Positions 1 to 6,514 of a stretch of DNA of 8,993 bases are shown here, one piece after another (position 1 is the first letter of the stretch; every line of letters begins with the position of its first letter). This DNA is from Lentisphaeria bacterium. GTDB taxonomy: Bacteria > Verrucomicrobiota > Lentisphaeria > Victivallales > UBA1829. The DNA is taken from assembly GCA_017504325.1 (NCBI GenBank), contig JAFVRL010000357.1, positions 1-8,993 of the forward strand, given 5' to 3'. A program made the position numbers and the translations under genes. The notes beneath the pieces are model-generated. The model worked only from the letters and a program-made list of their open reading frames with translations. It had not been told where the DNA came from and ran no database searches.

Positions 1-966
1 GACCCCGCTGGGCGGCATGAATCCCAACAACGCCGAAGTCTTCTTTTCTGGTCACAGGAGGATCATGCAAATAATATTTCAGAAGAATATAATGCAATGA
101 AAAGTCCCGTGATGCAGAAATTGCGTTTTCTTCCCACAGGATGCATTGTTGCTCTTGCCCTTGCAGGACTGCTTGCCGGATTTTACCGGAAATATTATAT
201 GCGCCGGAAAGAGTTTATGCTTCTTGCCGGATTTCTTTTTCTGTATGCTCTGTCTGTAACAGCATTTTATATTCTTGCCAGATTCCGCCTTCCGGTACTT
301 CCCCTTATGTGTATTGCCGCCGGTGTGTTTCTTGCGAGACTTTTCCGTTATCATCCTGCACGCAGTTTCCTGCATCTGACCGTGTTTTTTGCAGCAGGTA
401 TCTTTATCTGCTACGGAGCATATCCCCTCTATTCCTATGTATATGAACCCCTCCTGATGAAAAAACTCCAGCCTCACGGGATCCATGTGGAACTGGAGTC
501 ACCGGATATTCCCGGTGCGGCATACGAAAAGTGGAATCTTTCTGTCATGGATGCCAGCAGTATGTTTCAGGGCGGCTGGGGTCAGATGGAAATAAAAGAG
601 GGAATGCAAATAACAAAGGAATTTTCCCTCCCGGAAAAAATGAGAGATTTTTCTGCTGCATCACTTATCCTGCCTTTAAGCAGTAATGGAGGTAATTTTT
701 CTGTCGAGATCAATGGCAGGATCTATACGGCAGCACCGGAAAATACAAAAGCAAATATGGTCAATATCCCATTTTCTTCCGTACCTGTCCTTTTATCCAC
801 CTCCGGAAAAAATAAAAAAGCAATATTCAGGTTCCGTTTTTATAATGTGGAAGGAATAAACCTCATCCATTTTGATTACAGACGGGACTATGGGAGAAGT
901 TTTCTTGAAGGCAAAAGCGTTCCCTGCGAATTGGCATTGCGTCTTCTACTTCCTCTGGAAAAATGA
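1..966 (+). CDS. Membrane glycosyltransferase, GT39/ArnT-like (C-terminal part, 5' end outside window)
   Basis: The reading frame is open from base 1, so the ATG at 97 is probably internal and 321 residues of a longer protein are visible. Residues 17-62 (LFW, then ANN, then a Pro-rich stretch before a membrane helix) and the segment ARFRLPVLPLMCIAAG (about residues 92-107) resemble the late transmembrane region of dolichyl-phosphate-mannose/ArnT-type (GT39) transferases, which move a sugar from a polyprenyl-phosphate donor onto lipid or protein outside the inner membrane. Four hydrophobic helices lie at about residues 46-62, 70-93, 96-115 and 122-144. A hydrophilic, beta-rich tail of about 170 residues follows (about 152-321), probably periplasmic and not one I recognise. 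The catalytic N-terminal loops (Asp/Glu motif) are not in the window, so donor and acceptor are unknown. The gene ends at a TGA with no strong terminator. Family assignment is moderate; the membrane-protein call is secure. Confidence 0.72.
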   Translation, partial: DPAGRHESQQRRSLLFWSQEDHANNISEEYNAMKSPVMQKLRFLPTGCIVALALAGLLAGFYRKYYMRRKEFMLLAGFLFLYALSVTAFYILARFRLPVLPLMCIAAGVFLARLFRYHPARSFLHLTVFFAAGIFICYGAYPLYSYVYEPLLMKKLQPHGIHVELESPDIPGAAYEKWNLSVMDASSMFQGGWGQMEIKEGMQITKEFSLPEKMRDFSAASLILPLSSNGGNFSVEINGRIYTAAPENTKANMVNIPFSSVPVLLSTSGKNKKAIFRFRFYNVEGINLIHFDYRRDYGRSFLEGKSVPCELALRLLLPLEK

Positions 967-1006
967 TTTTTACATTCCCTGCAGAGGTATTTTTCCTCTG
1001 TAAAAA
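967..1006. other. Inverted repeat after the glycosyltransferase gene
   Basis: Directly after the stop codon, CAGAGG (982-987) pairs with CCTCTG (995-1000) across a 7-base loop, and TTTTTA (967-972) can pair with TAAAAA (1001-1006) outside an internal loop. It could end the upstream transcript, but no T-run follows the hairpin on either strand, so it is not a textbook intrinsic terminator. It may instead protect an mRNA 3' end. Confidence 0.35.
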
Positions 1007-1018
1007 TTAAAAAACAAC

Positions 1019-1047
1019 TTGCAATGCAGAAATACATACAGTAAATT
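1019..1047 (+). promoter_or_regulatory. Possible promoter of the NhaC-family gene
   Basis: TTGCAA (1019-1024) and TAAATT (1042-1047) are spaced by 17 bases in an AT-rich stretch 54 bases before the start codon. Each box matches the sigma-70 consensus at only 4 of 6 positions, so this is a weak candidate. An alternative -10, GATAAT, lies slightly downstream. Confidence 0.25.
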
Positions 1048-1100
1048 ACTGATAATTTTTCCGTTTTTCAATTATTCAAAACAAAAATAAGGAATTTTTT

Positions 1101-2855
1101 ATGAGAAAAACATGTTTTTCCGTCAAATGTCTGTTGCTCTCCGTTTTGACAATTGCAGCATTTTCCCTTCCGGTTTTTGCCCAGTCCACCGGAGTAAGCA
1201 CACAAGAGAACTCACAAACAAATATTGTAAAAAAAGTTGAGCAAGCCACTGTAAATACAGTAGATCAAGCAAAAGAAACTGTAAAAACTTCTTCCAATGC
1301 TGCTGTTTCGGCAGATTCTCAAAAAGCTGTCCGGAAAGAAAAGAAAAATCCCTTCCGGGCAAGTGTCTGGGCACTGCTTCCTCCGGTGCTTGCCATTCTT
1401 CTCGCTCTTTTGACCAAAGAAGTCTTTTTCTCTCTCTTCTTCGGGATCATTCTCGGTGGATGTTTTGCGGCAAACTTTGCGCCGCTGGAGACGATCGACC
1501 TTATTGTCGGCAAAGGTTTGATCGAGGCGATCAAAGCCACTTCCGGGATCTTCCTTTTCCTTGTTCTTCTGGGAGCCATAGTAGGGTTGATCAACCGTTC
1601 CGGTGCTTCCGCAGCTTTCGGGAAATGGGCGCAGACACATGTAAAAAGCCGCACAGGAGCCATTCTTACAACATTTCTTCTCGGACTTCTGATCTTTATT
1701 GATGACTATTTCAATTGTCTTACTGTGGGCGGTGTCATGCACCCTGTCACCGATGCGAAACGGATCTCCCGGGCGAAACTTGCCTATATCATTGATGCAA
1801 CAGCCGCCCCCATCTGTATGATCGCCCCCATCTCCTCCTGGGCGGCAGCTGTCTCCCAATATGTGACAAGTAAAGAATATTCCGGTTTGGAACTTTTCGT
1901 CAAAGCCATCCCCTATAATTTCTATTCTCTGCTCACGATCATCTTCCTTCTTACCATCACATTCCTCAAACTGGATTACGGTCCCATGGCAAAACATGAG
2001 AAAAATGCTTTGGAAAATGATGACCTCTTTTCCGGTATGAAAGCTGTTCGCCTGACTTCAGAGCAGGATGAACGGGGAAATGGAAAAATTGTGGACATGA
2101 TCGTCCCTCTTTTCCTTCTTATTGTCCTCTGCATATTTGCCCTTCTTTACGTTGGCGGGATCTTTGAAGGAAAAGATGTGGTTGCCGCCTTCGGAGATAC
2201 GGACGCCTCTGTGGGACTCCCCTGGGGAGCATTGGTTGCAATCATCCTTATGATCCTCTATTTCGGCATCCGGAGAGTCGTCCCCTTCAGAAAGGCTGTG
2301 GAATGTCTGCCCCGGGGGTTCATTGCCATGGTACCTGCCATTATGATCCTTACTCTGGCAATCTCTCTTAAAAATATGACAGAACTTCTCCATGCCAAAG
2401 ACTTTATTTCCGGTGCTATCAGTTGTTCCGGCACGGGGCTGACAAAATTTCTTCCGGCAGTGATCTACCTTGTTGCCTGTTTTCTCTCTTTCTCCACAGG
2501 AACAGCATGGGGGACTTTCGGATTGCTCATCCCCATTACCATTGCCATATTCCCCAGTACAGATCCCCTCTTCTTTGTAGGGATCTCCGCCTGTCTTGCC
2601 GGTGCGGTCTGCGGAGATCACTGTTCTCCCATTTCCGACACGACCATCATGTCTGCCGCAGGAGCCGAGTGTGATCTGATCGCCCATACCTCCACCCAGC
2701 TGCCCTATGCTTTGACGGTAACTGTATTTTCTGCATTGGGCTTCCTTCTTTCCGGCTTCATCCACAGCTGGTTCATCGTATTTCCTCTGGTGGTCATCCT
2801 TATGGTAGCAACACTGGTTTCTCTCAAATTCCTATTCCGGAAAAAGACGGCATAA
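1101..2855 (+). CDS. Na+/H+ antiporter, NhaC family, with N-terminal signal peptide
   Basis: This 584-residue polytopic inner-membrane protein should exchange Na+ (or a small organic acid, as in malate/lactate relatives) for H+. NhaC-family hallmarks are FIDDYFNCLTVGG (199-211), DATAAPICMIAPISSWAA (232-249) and, near the C-terminus, GDHCSPISDTTIMSAAGAEC (505-524), whose Asp, His and Ser/Thr residues sit in the conserved transport core. The start ATG is preceded by AAGGAA at 1089-1094. The N-terminus is odd: residues 1-28 form a classic signal peptide (MRKTCFSVKC, a hydrophobic core, then VFA|Q). A hydrophilic, Gln/Ser/Thr/Lys-rich linker of about 55 residues follows before the first antiporter helix at about 88. 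The antiporter part alone (about 500 residues) has normal family length. A cleavable signal would put the new N-terminus in the periplasm. The gene is probably a single unit closed by the terminator at 2872-2910. The family is secure; the substrate is not shown by the sequence. Confidence 0.92.
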   Translation: MRKTCFSVKCLLLSVLTIAAFSLPVFAQSTGVSTQENSQTNIVKKVEQATVNTVDQAKETVKTSSNAAVSADSQKAVRKEKKNPFRASVWALLPPVLAILLALLTKEVFFSLFFGIILGGCFAANFAPLETIDLIVGKGLIEAIKATSGIFLFLVLLGAIVGLINRSGASAAFGKWAQTHVKSRTGAILTTFLLGLLIFIDDYFNCLTVGGVMHPVTDAKRISRAKLAYIIDATAAPICMIAPISSWAAAVSQYVTSKEYSGLELFVKAIPYNFYSLLTIIFLLTITFLKLDYGPMAKHEKNALENDDLFSGMKAVRLTSEQDERGNGKIVDMIVPLFLLIVLCIFALLYVGGIFEGKDVVAAFGDTDASVGLPWGALVAIILMILYFGIRRVVPFRKAVECLPRGFIAMVPAIMILTLAISLKNMTELLHAKDFISGAISCSGTGLTKFLPAVIYLVACFLSFSTGTAWGTFGLLIPITIAIFPSTDPLFFVGISACLAGAVCGDHCSPISDTTIMSAAGAECDLIAHTSTQLPYALTVTVFSALGFLLSGFIHSWFIVFPLVVILMVATLVSLKFLFRKKTA

Positions 2856-2871
2856 AGAATATTTTTCTGCA

Positions 2872-2910
2872 AACCGGATCATTTCAAAGGAGAATGATCC
2901 GGTTATTTTT
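2872..2910 (+). terminator. Strong Rho-independent terminator after the antiporter gene
   Basis: AACCGGATCATT (2872-2883) and AATGATCCGGTT (2893-2904) form a perfect 12-bp stem with a 9-base loop, followed by ATTTTT (2905-2910). It starts 17 bases after the antiporter stop codon and separates that gene from the aroK-aroC unit. Confidence 0.93.
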
Positions 2911-2962
2911 ATACCGGCAACATTCTGAACCGGATTTTTCGGGGGAAAATCAGTACTGAGAA

Positions 2963-2991
2963 TTGAAAAAACCGTTTTCAGGAAGTATGGT
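2963..2991 (+). promoter_or_regulatory. Predicted sigma-70 promoter of the aroK-aroC operon
   Basis: TTGAAA (2963-2968, 5 of 6 to consensus) and TATGGT (2986-2991, 4 of 6) are separated by exactly 17 bases. They lie downstream of the antiporter terminator and 49 bases before the aroK start. The -10 region falls in a short tandem repeat of TATGGTA, so the exact box could shift by a few bases. Confidence 0.5.
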
Positions 2992-3039
2992 ATATGGTAT
3001 TGGAAAACGCTTGAAAAACACCTGTGACCGGAGTAGAAA

Positions 3040-3603
3040 ATGCATCTTTTGGAAAATATCAATATCTGCGGCATAAAACATGCCGGCAAAAGTTCTGCTG
3101 CCAATGCGCTGGGAGAATTGCTGAAAGTTTCATGGATCGATTCTGATGATATTCTCCGGGAGGAATATAATTATACAGCAGGCACAAGTCTTTCCGTAAG
3201 AGAGATCTACCGGAAACTGGGGGAGGAAGGATTCCGGAAATTTGAAGCGGAGATTTTGCGGAAACTCTGGGAATATGATGAAAAAGGTATCATTGCTCTG
3301 GGCGGAGGCGCATTAAGCAATCCTTTTCTTACGGAAAATGACTTGAAGAATGCCGGAATGATCGTCTGTATCGATGTGCCGGATAGAATTGCATTCGACC
3401 GGATCATGAAAAAGGGTGTTCCTCCATTCCTGCAGCAGGCAGAAGATCCATTCGCTTCGTTTCAGGAAATGAACCGGGAAAGGCGCAGTTTCTTTGAAAA
3501 AATGGCACATCTCGTCATTCATGCTGACGGACAAAGCTCCCCTTACAGCAACGCGGAAGAGATCATCCGGGCATGTGAAAAAAGATGGAACAATAAGGGA
3601 TAA
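3040..3603 (+). CDS. aroK: Shikimate kinase
   Basis: This cytoplasmic enzyme phosphorylates the 3-hydroxyl of shikimate using ATP, in the pathway to chorismate and aromatic amino acids. At 187 residues it is near normal family length (about 170-180). Visible motifs are a P-loop GIKHAGKSS (11-19), the shikimate-binding Asp in IDSDD (33-37), the R/GE/FR/E block at 54-69 (VREIY, GEEGFRKFE), ALGGGAL (86-92) for the glycine-rich shikimate contact, and NRERRSFFEKMA (145-156) corresponding to the conserved C-terminal Arg. The lid has KKGVPPFL (124-131) where many homologues have RPLL, so the usual lid arginine seems absent or displaced. GGAG at 3030-3033 supports the start. The stop is only 5 bases before aroC, and the aroC ribosome-binding site lies at the end of this gene, so the two are almost certainly cotranscribed and translationally coupled. 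Confidence 0.9.
   Translation: MHLLENINICGIKHAGKSSAANALGELLKVSWIDSDDILREEYNYTAGTSLSVREIYRKLGEEGFRKFEAEILRKLWEYDEKGIIALGGGALSNPFLTENDLKNAGMIVCIDVPDRIAFDRIMKKGVPPFLQQAEDPFASFQEMNRERRSFFEKMAHLVIHADGQSSPYSNAEEIIRACEKRWNNKG
3595..3600 (+). promoter_or_regulatory. Ribosome-binding site of aroC inside the 3' end of aroK
   Basis: AAGGGA lies in the last codons of aroK, 8 bases before the aroC ATG at 3609. The placement fixes the aroC start and implies translational coupling. Confidence 0.6.
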
Positions 3604-3608
3604 GTATT

Positions 3609-4664
3609 ATGAACAGTTCATTCGGCACTCTTTTTACAGTAACGACCTTCGGCGAATCACACGGAAAAGCTCTGGGAGCAGTCATTGACGGTGTTCCCGC
3701 CGGTATTGCCATTCAGGAAGATTTTATCCAGAAAGAACTGGACAGACGCAAACCGGGGCAATCCTCTGTAAGTACGGCACGGAAAGAAGCAGACCGCTGC
3801 GAGATCCTTTCCGGTGTCTTTGAAGGGATTTCCACAGGTACTCCCATTGCCATTCTCCTACGCAACAGCGATCAGCATTCTTCCGATTATTCCAATATAG
3901 CGGATATTTTCCGGCCGGGCCATGCGGATTACACTTTCCATAAGAAGTACGGCATCCGGGACTACCGGGGCGGCGGACGCTCCTCCGGAAGAGAGACTGC
4001 TGCAAGAGTGGCTGCCGGGGCAGTGGCAAAACTTTTTCTGAAAGAACAGGGGATCACAATAAGAGCCTGTACCTGTCAAATAGGAAAAATAAAGGCGGCT
4101 CCTCCTTATAACTGGGAGGAAGTGGAAAAGAATATTGTACGCACTGCGGATGCTTCCGCAGCAGAGGATATGATCCTCGCAGTAAAAAATGCCGCCGCAA
4201 ATAAAGACAGTATCGGCGGGGCTGTTTATGGAGAGATCCTGAATGTTCCTCCCGGTCTGGGGGAAGCGGTATTTGATAAACTGGATGCTCTCCTTGCCCA
4301 CGCTTTTATGTCCATTGGCGGCATAAAGGCTGTAGAGATCGGGGACGGCTTTGCTGTTGCGGAAAAAAACGGTTCGGAAAACAATGACCAGATGGATGCT
4401 GAAGGCTTTAAAAGCAATCATGCAGGCGGGATCCTGGGCGGGATGTCCAACGGCAATACCATAACATTCCGTCTTGCCGTAAAACCGACGCCATCCATTG
4501 CGGCATTACAGAAAAGCATCAATATATCCGGTGAGGAAGTGGATGTGGAGATCCACGGCAGACACGATCCCTGTCTTGTCCCCCGTATTGTCCCGGTCGT
4601 GGAGGCAATGGCAGCCATTGTCATTGCCGATCTTCTCCTGCGCAACAGAGCTGCCAGAAAATAA
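3609..4664 (+). CDS. aroC: Chorismate synthase
   Basis: This enzyme converts 5-enolpyruvylshikimate-3-phosphate to chorismate in the cytoplasm. It needs reduced FMN although the reaction is redox-neutral. The 351-residue protein is full length for the family. Signatures are FGESHG (14-19) with the catalytic His18, the block FRPGHADYTFHKKYG (101-115), GGGRSSGRETAARVAAGAVA (121-140) which binds flavin and substrate, and the C-terminal HGRHDPCLVPRIVPVVEAMA (316-335) with the second catalytic His region. All key residues look intact. It follows aroK by 5 bases in an operon with its promoter at 2963-2991. The intervening pathway step, EPSP synthase (AroA), is not in the window. No convincing terminator follows; the gene faces the oxidoreductase gene across the intron relic. 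Confidence 0.98.
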   Translation: MNSSFGTLFTVTTFGESHGKALGAVIDGVPAGIAIQEDFIQKELDRRKPGQSSVSTARKEADRCEILSGVFEGISTGTPIAILLRNSDQHSSDYSNIADIFRPGHADYTFHKKYGIRDYRGGGRSSGRETAARVAAGAVAKLFLKEQGITIRACTCQIGKIKAAPPYNWEEVEKNIVRTADASAAEDMILAVKNAAANKDSIGGAVYGEILNVPPGLGEAVFDKLDALLAHAFMSIGGIKAVEIGDGFAVAEKNGSENNDQMDAEGFKSNHAGGILGGMSNGNTITFRLAVKPTPSIAALQKSINISGEEVDVEIHGRHDPCLVPRIVPVVEAMAAIVIADLLLRNRAARK

Positions 4665-4702
4665 TACAGGGAGAACAGAATAGCAGATGCTCTGAAGTTC
4701 CC

Positions 4703-4780
4703 CTATTGCTCCAGTTTCCGTTTTTCCATAAGATCCTGTACCATAACATTCATTTCATACGGCAGACATTCCGTCAAACG
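4703..4780 (-). pseudogene. Possible 3' exon or C-terminal gene fragment behind the intron relic
   Basis: Reading minus-strand from the predicted intron 3' end, the frame RLTECLPYEMNVMVQDLMEK, then RKLEQ and TAG, is open for 25 codons with no start of its own. The charged, amphipathic composition looks like the end of a real protein. In the same frame, upstream codons run through intron sequence to a TGA near 4830. If the relic is a group II intron, this is the leftover 3' exon of the gene it once interrupted. I do not recognise the family, and no matching 5' exon is visible between 5100 and 5194. A 78-base open stretch can arise by chance, so confidence is low. Confidence 0.3.
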
Positions 4781-4830
4781 ATCGGGAAGGAGGGACTTTT
4801 GTGGGATAAGTTCGCCAGTCCCGTCCTTTC
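4781..4830 (-). ncRNA. Group II intron domain VI-like hairpin without branch-point A
   Basis: On the minus strand GGGACT (4822-4817) pairs with AGTCCC (4797-4792), and AGGA (4827-4824) pairs with TCCT (4791-4788) with a bulged C between. In this intron type the branch-point adenosine is expected just 3' of TCCT. At that place (4787) the minus strand has T, and the outermost pairs are also disrupted. The likely 3' splice site is after CGAT at 4781. Confidence 0.5.
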
Positions 4831-4831
4831 A

Positions 4832-4866
4832 CACATCCGTACATACCGTTCGGCATACGGCGGTTC
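4832..4866 (-). ncRNA. Group II intron domain V-like hairpin, apparently inactivated
   Basis: Minus-strand GAACCGCCGTATGCCGAACG continues into GGTATGTACGGATGTG. The fold has an upper stem of TGCC with GGTA closed by a GAAC loop, a two-base bulge (TG), and a lower stem of CCGTA with TACGG, which is the domain V layout. At the base, the CGC triad (domain residues 5-7) should pair with GGT or similar. Here residues 5 and 6 face T and A, giving two mismatches. That argues against splicing competence. Confidence 0.65.
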
Positions 4867-5194
4867 AGTAACTTTTATACAGACAAATCTGCACCGTCTT
4901 TCCTGTCTGTTGCCCGCAAAAGTATGCTCCGCACTCCCGGAGTACTTTCGGGTTCCACCCTATCCTTGTCCCGGCAGTAACTTGCATGATTTTCTGCTCT
5001 CTGCACATACTTTGTTTCACTTCAGGAAAGAACTGTTACTGTTCGGGCCTTCCCGCTTCTGCGGTACTATGACCTCTGCCTGGTATGCAGCAGATTTTTT
5101 TATCAGAAAGCGGAAACGCTCTCCGTTGGCTCCCCGGATGCGCCTGCCGGGTATAAACAGGCATTTTCAGTTTTTCTGTTTTCCGGGAATATAT

Positions 5195-6460
5195 TTATTT
5201 CACCTCTTTCACCTCTCCGGTAAGACGGGATTCTTCTGCAAGGAAACACATGAGATGGGATTCCAGTGTTTCATCCGCACCGGAAAGGATACCGCTTCGA
5301 TCCCCGGTGGCAACAGCCCGGATAAAAGCATCCATGATCCCGCCGTCCCCGCCGCCGTGACCGGAAAGGATACTGCCGTCATTGGCGATATTGGTATCAA
5401 CGGTGCGTTTTTCTCCGGTGAGGAAGTTGGTAATATGGATCAGGGAACTGTCGGTAAGGATAGATCCTTTTGTTCCGAAAATTCTTGTCTGGCGTCCGGA
5501 TTCATTACAGAACGCGGTCATCACCATCTGGGCTGTGGCTCCATTCTCAAAAGTCATATTGACCACCTGATTATCCACAACATCGTTGTCACATTTATAA
5601 ATACATCTTCCGTAAGGACCCTCCCGCAGAGCTTTCACCACACCGGCAGGGGTGACATCTGTAGTAAGTACATTCGTGGGCCAGCCCTGCTGTCCTTTTG
5701 CCACACGGTCCCTCAAATAGATCTTCAAAGCGGAATAAGGACACATACTTTCAATATCAGGAGGACAGTCAGTACAGCGGTCAGCGGCTCCGGCTGGCTG
5801 TTTCTCCGCACGGAACTCAAAAAGAGAACCGAAAGAATGTACTTTACTGCATTTTTTATCCATTACATGACTCAACCAGTCCATATCGTGACAGCATTTG
5901 GCAAGAAGCATGAAACAGGTCTCTTTGGAATTTCTCCAGTTTCCACGCACAAAGGAGTGGCATTGATGCCAATGGCCCACAGGTTCAAGATGCTGGATGG
6001 AAACAATATCCCCGATGACACCTTCTTCAAGGAGTTTTTTCAACTGTCTGGTGTACTTGGTATAACGCATAACGTGACAAACAGCGAATATAATGCCTTT
6101 TTCCTTCACCTTTGCAACGATCCGGCGGCACGCCTCCAGAGTGGGGGCAATGGGTTTTTCCAGAAGGATATCGTATCCTTTATCTGCAAAGGCCATAACC
6201 GGAGCTTCATGCAGATCGTCCATAGTACAGACAAGAACAGCATCGGCAAATTTCGGCAGAGCGGCAATCTCTTCCCAGGTATGAAACCGCATATTCTGCG
6301 GGATATTGTGCATATCCCCCACCTGATCCCGGTAAAAATCCCTGGGTTCTGCAACTGCAACGACGCGTGCGCGGTCAGGACATTTTTCTATGAATCCTGC
6401 ATAACCGGTTCCTCTGCCGCCGCAGCCGACAATAATGACATCCACCTTTTTTTCTTCCAT
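5195..6460 (-). CDS. Gfo/Idh/MocA-family NAD(P)-dependent oxidoreductase
   Basis: This 421-residue cytoplasmic enzyme should use NAD(P) to oxidise, reduce or epimerise a sugar or cyclitol derivative. The Rossmann fold is at the N-terminus (VDVIIVGCGGRGTGY, 6-20, with GxGxxG at 12-17). EKPIA (101-105) carries the conserved Lys of the EKP motif. CHVMRYTKY (128-136) and CCHDMDWL (189-196) supply the His/Asp positions typical of the active site. The C-terminal domain fills the rest and length is normal. A Cys cluster, C229, C232 and C240, may bind metal; a similar cluster occurs in a subset of this family, but its role is not known to me. GGAG lies 6 bases before the ATG. The gene follows the DUF4838 gene on the same strand but is separated by a terminator and 220 bases, so it probably has its own promoter. 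No clear terminator follows. Substrate cannot be told from sequence. Confidence 0.93.
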   Translation of the reverse strand: MEEKKVDVIIVGCGGRGTGYAGFIEKCPDRARVVAVAEPRDFYRDQVGDMHNIPQNMRFHTWEEIAALPKFADAVLVCTMDDLHEAPVMAFADKGYDILLEKPIAPTLEACRRIVAKVKEKGIIFAVCHVMRYTKYTRQLKKLLEEGVIGDIVSIQHLEPVGHWHQCHSFVRGNWRNSKETCFMLLAKCCHDMDWLSHVMDKKCSKVHSFGSLFEFRAEKQPAGAADRCTDCPPDIESMCPYSALKIYLRDRVAKGQQGWPTNVLTTDVTPAGVVKALREGPYGRCIYKCDNDVVDNQVVNMTFENGATAQMVMTAFCNESGRQTRIFGTKGSILTDSSLIHITNFLTGEKRTVDTNIANDGSILSGHGGGDGGIMDAFIRAVATGDRSGILSGADETLESHLMCFLAEESRLTGEVKEVK

Positions 6461-6514
6461 GAGGCACTCCGTGTTTTATATTACTGTGTTATTCAAAAAT
6501 AAGATCTGCTATTT

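Larger units (their letters stand above)
4781..5160 (-). mobile_element. Degenerate group II intron relic without maturase
   Basis: The minus strand carries a domain V-like hairpin (4832-4866) followed by a domain VI-like hairpin ending at about 4781 with CGAT. From memory this is the typical 3' end of bacterial group II introns of the GAACCGCCGTATGCCGAACG type. Upstream on the same strand are further stems: ACAGACA/TGTCTGT (4904-4910 with 4879-4885) and CGGG/CCCG near 5042-5056. The block GGCAGAGGTCATAGTACC (5080 to 5063) resembles sequence that I recall lying before the maturase gene in related introns. No reverse transcriptase/maturase frame exists here, and about 330 bases are too few for a complete domain I-IV, so internal deletion or 5' truncation is likely. 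The 5' boundary is a guess, as no GTGYG-like 5' splice site was seen. It occupies the gap between convergent aroC and the oxidoreductase gene. Confidence 0.6.

Noticed and set aside
97..966. Start of the first gene at the ATG at 97
   Set aside because: The frame is open upstream to base 1, and the upstream residues (LFW, NNISEEY) fit the glycosyltransferase family, so the ATG is probably internal.
1212..1997. 261-codon minus-strand frame within the antiporter gene
   Set aside because: Low-complexity, Cys/Asp/Gly-rich translation without family signatures. It is a shadow of the NhaC-family gene.
2058..2765. 235-codon minus-strand frame within the antiporter gene
   Set aside because: Antisense shadow of a conserved membrane protein, with no plausible domain or ribosome-binding site seen.
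4669..4703. Possible aroC terminator (GGG, bulge, GAAC pairing with GTTCCC)
   Set aside because: The stem is bulged, the loop is 20 bases, and no T-run follows. It is not a credible intrinsic terminator.
5074..5101. Plus-strand hairpin (CTGC/GCAG with a bulge) followed by seven Ts
   Set aside because: Only 4-6 bp with a bulge, and more than 400 bases beyond aroC inside the intron relic. It could end read-through transcripts but is too weak to call.
4670..5194. CRISPR array or tandem repeat in the longest gene-free stretch
   Set aside because: No regularly spaced repeats were found; the structure there is explained better by intron hairpins.
4706..6502. 598-codon plus-strand open frame running over the intron relic and the oxidoreductase gene
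   Set aside because: It is antisense to a clear Gfo/Idh/MocA gene, has no recognisable domain, and its first part is the complement of the intron relic. The minus-strand gene explains the sequence.
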